This document shows, in pieces, positions 7,158-7,950 of a DNA stretch of 7,950 bases. Both the position numbers and the translations under genes were made by a program. Origin of the DNA: Flavobacterium sp. (GTDB lineage: Bacteria; Bacteroidota; Bacteroidia; Flavobacteriales; Flavobacteriaceae); contig JASLGC010000189.1 of the NCBI GenBank assembly GCA_030150335.1, positions 1 through 7,950 on the forward strand. Direction: 5' to 3'. Each line of letters begins with the position of its first letter. Position 1 is the first letter of the stretch. Under the pieces are notes generated by a model that made no database searches, was not told where the DNA came from, and worked only from the letters and a program-made list of their open reading frames with translations.

Positions 7158-7781
7158 TTAGCGTTTAACAACTTCTAAGTCTTTGTTCTCAACAACGGTA
7201 AACTTTTCAATAATAAACCCCTGAGGGTTATTATCAGACCGAACCGCAGATATAAGCTGACTACTGGTAACAAGATTCCTCTTGGTGAGATTACTTGAAC
7301 GTATGATATACTGGGTAGTATAAGTCATTGTTTTATAGGGATAGCTATTAAAATCTATTTTAATGCTATCTACCTCAACTCGCTGCTGAATATTCCCTGA
7401 AATAACTCTACTGTAATATCCCTTTTCAAGTAAGTCTTTGTAGTAGTCAAAAGCGCTTTTATCAGCAAGGTTAAACGCTCTTTGCATATTACCCTCAATA
7501 GCTGCTTTCTCAGGTGAAAGCGTAAAGAAAAGCTCGTGAAAACGTCTTATGTGCTCTCTTGCCTCCACAGGCCTATTTATACTTGCGTCTTGAGAGAGTG
7601 CAAGCATAAGGGATTTACCTTTATCCAGCACATAAATCTTCTCTCGTTGCTCTTTAGCAAAATCATAGCTTTTGTAGATAGTGACTCCAACCACTAAAAG
7701 ACAAACTATTGCAAATACAATAGCGTAGAGTCTTATCTGCTTAAAGCTATTTTCTATATTTCGAAGTGATTTAAATTCCAT
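7158..7781 (-). CDS. traK: conjugative transposon protein TraK (VirB8-like)
   Basis: A complete 207-residue inner-membrane protein with a large periplasmic domain, considered the VirB8-like scaffold of the Bacteroidota conjugation system. A short cytoplasmic N-terminus (MEFKSLRNIENSF) precedes one membrane segment at about 18-35. The periplasmic part is strongly conserved in the TraK family: KIYVLDKGKSLMLALSQD (48-65), NRPVEAREHIRRFHELFF (69-86), GYYSRVISGNI (121-131), VDSIKIDFNSYPY (137-149) and RSDNNPQGFIIEKF (181-194), ending in DLEVVKR. The match extends over the full length with no gaps that suggest damage. It follows traJ after 31 bp and precedes traL by 10 bp, so it belongs to the same transcript. 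Confidence 0.97.
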   Translation of the reverse strand: MEFKSLRNIENSFKQIRLYAIVFAIVCLLVVGVTIYKSYDFAKEQREKIYVLDKGKSLMLALSQDASINRPVEAREHIRRFHELFFTLSPEKAAIEGNMQRAFNLADKSAFDYYKDLLEKGYYSRVISGNIQQRVEVDSIKIDFNSYPYKTMTYTTQYIIRSSNLTKRNLVTSSQLISAVRSDNNPQGFIIEKFTVVENKDLEVVKR

Positions 7782-7812
7782 AGTTGTAATTGATTTTTAT
7801 AATGTCTAACAT

Positions 7813-7950
7813 CTATTTCTTCATTAGTTTTCCTGCAATATTTCCCATTGTTGCTCCAGTACCAGCTGTAGCAACATTACCTGTTTTCATAGCAGTCTGA
7901 TTCATATTACGCATAAAGTTTCCTGCTCCCCCAGCCTGAATAACCCATCC
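7813..7950 (-). CDS. traJ: conjugative transposon protein TraJ, C-terminal end (truncated by window edge)
   Basis: An open frame enters from the right edge (first codon 7950-7948) and stops at TAG 7815-7813, giving the last 45 residues of a protein. The tail is Gly/Ala/Met/Asn-rich: it begins GWVIQAGGAGNFMRNMNQ and ends GATMGNIAGKLMKK. This is like the C-terminus of TraJ, the polytopic VirB6-like inner-membrane protein of Bacteroidota conjugative transposons. The position immediately before traK matches the conserved J-K-L-M-N order. The membrane segments lie outside the window, so the call depends on the tail and on context. Confidence 0.85.
   Translation of the reverse strand, partial: GWVIQAGGAGNFMRNMNQTAMKTGNVATAGTGATMGNIAGKLMKK

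Noticed and set aside
1..7950. CRISPR array, tRNA or rRNA genes
   Set aside because: No regularly spaced repeats and no tRNA- or rRNA-like stretches were noticed; nearly all bases are accounted for by protein-coding genes on the minus strand.

Overview
The window comes from a member of the Bacteroidota. All genes lie on the minus strand, so they read from right to left. The right half is a block of the conjugation (tra) operon typical of Bacteroidota conjugative transposons and ICEs. TraK, TraM and TraN are recognisable along most of their length. The DNA is AT-rich and strong Shine-Dalgarno sites are scarce, which also fits this phylum. The genus cannot be read from the window; a flavobacterial host is only a guess.

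Right region (7950 to 4682, in transcription order): the 3' end of traJ, then complete traK, traL, traM and traN. These encode the core and inner-membrane/periplasmic part of a type IV secretion (mating-pair) apparatus. They are tightly spaced or overlapping (traL/traM overlap by 23 bp) in the conserved order J-K-L-M-N. The block ends at a perfect 15-bp stem hairpin just after the traN stop, a probable terminator. traO, which usually follows traN, is not present in the visible sequence.

Middle region (4681 to 4358): a gene-free 324-bp stretch holding the hairpin, two short palindromes and presumably the promoter of the next operon.

Left region (4357 to 1): a compact, very AT-rich operon of four genes. 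In order they are an IscS/DndA-type cysteine desulfurase, a protein joining a phospholipase-D-like nuclease domain to an SF2 (DEAH) helicase, a 74-residue charged small protein, and the N-terminal part of an SMC/Rad50-like ATPase resembling DndD, cut by the window edge. A dedicated desulfurase with a restriction-type helicase-nuclease and a DndD-like ATPase points to a DNA phosphorothioation (Dnd-type) modification/restriction system carried as defence cargo on the mobile element. The diagnostic genes dndC, dndB and dndE are not in the window, so this is an inference. The desulfurase would supply sulfur for DNA backbone modification, the ATPase would take part in modification or target handling, and the PLD-helicase would be the candidate restriction effector against unmodified DNA.
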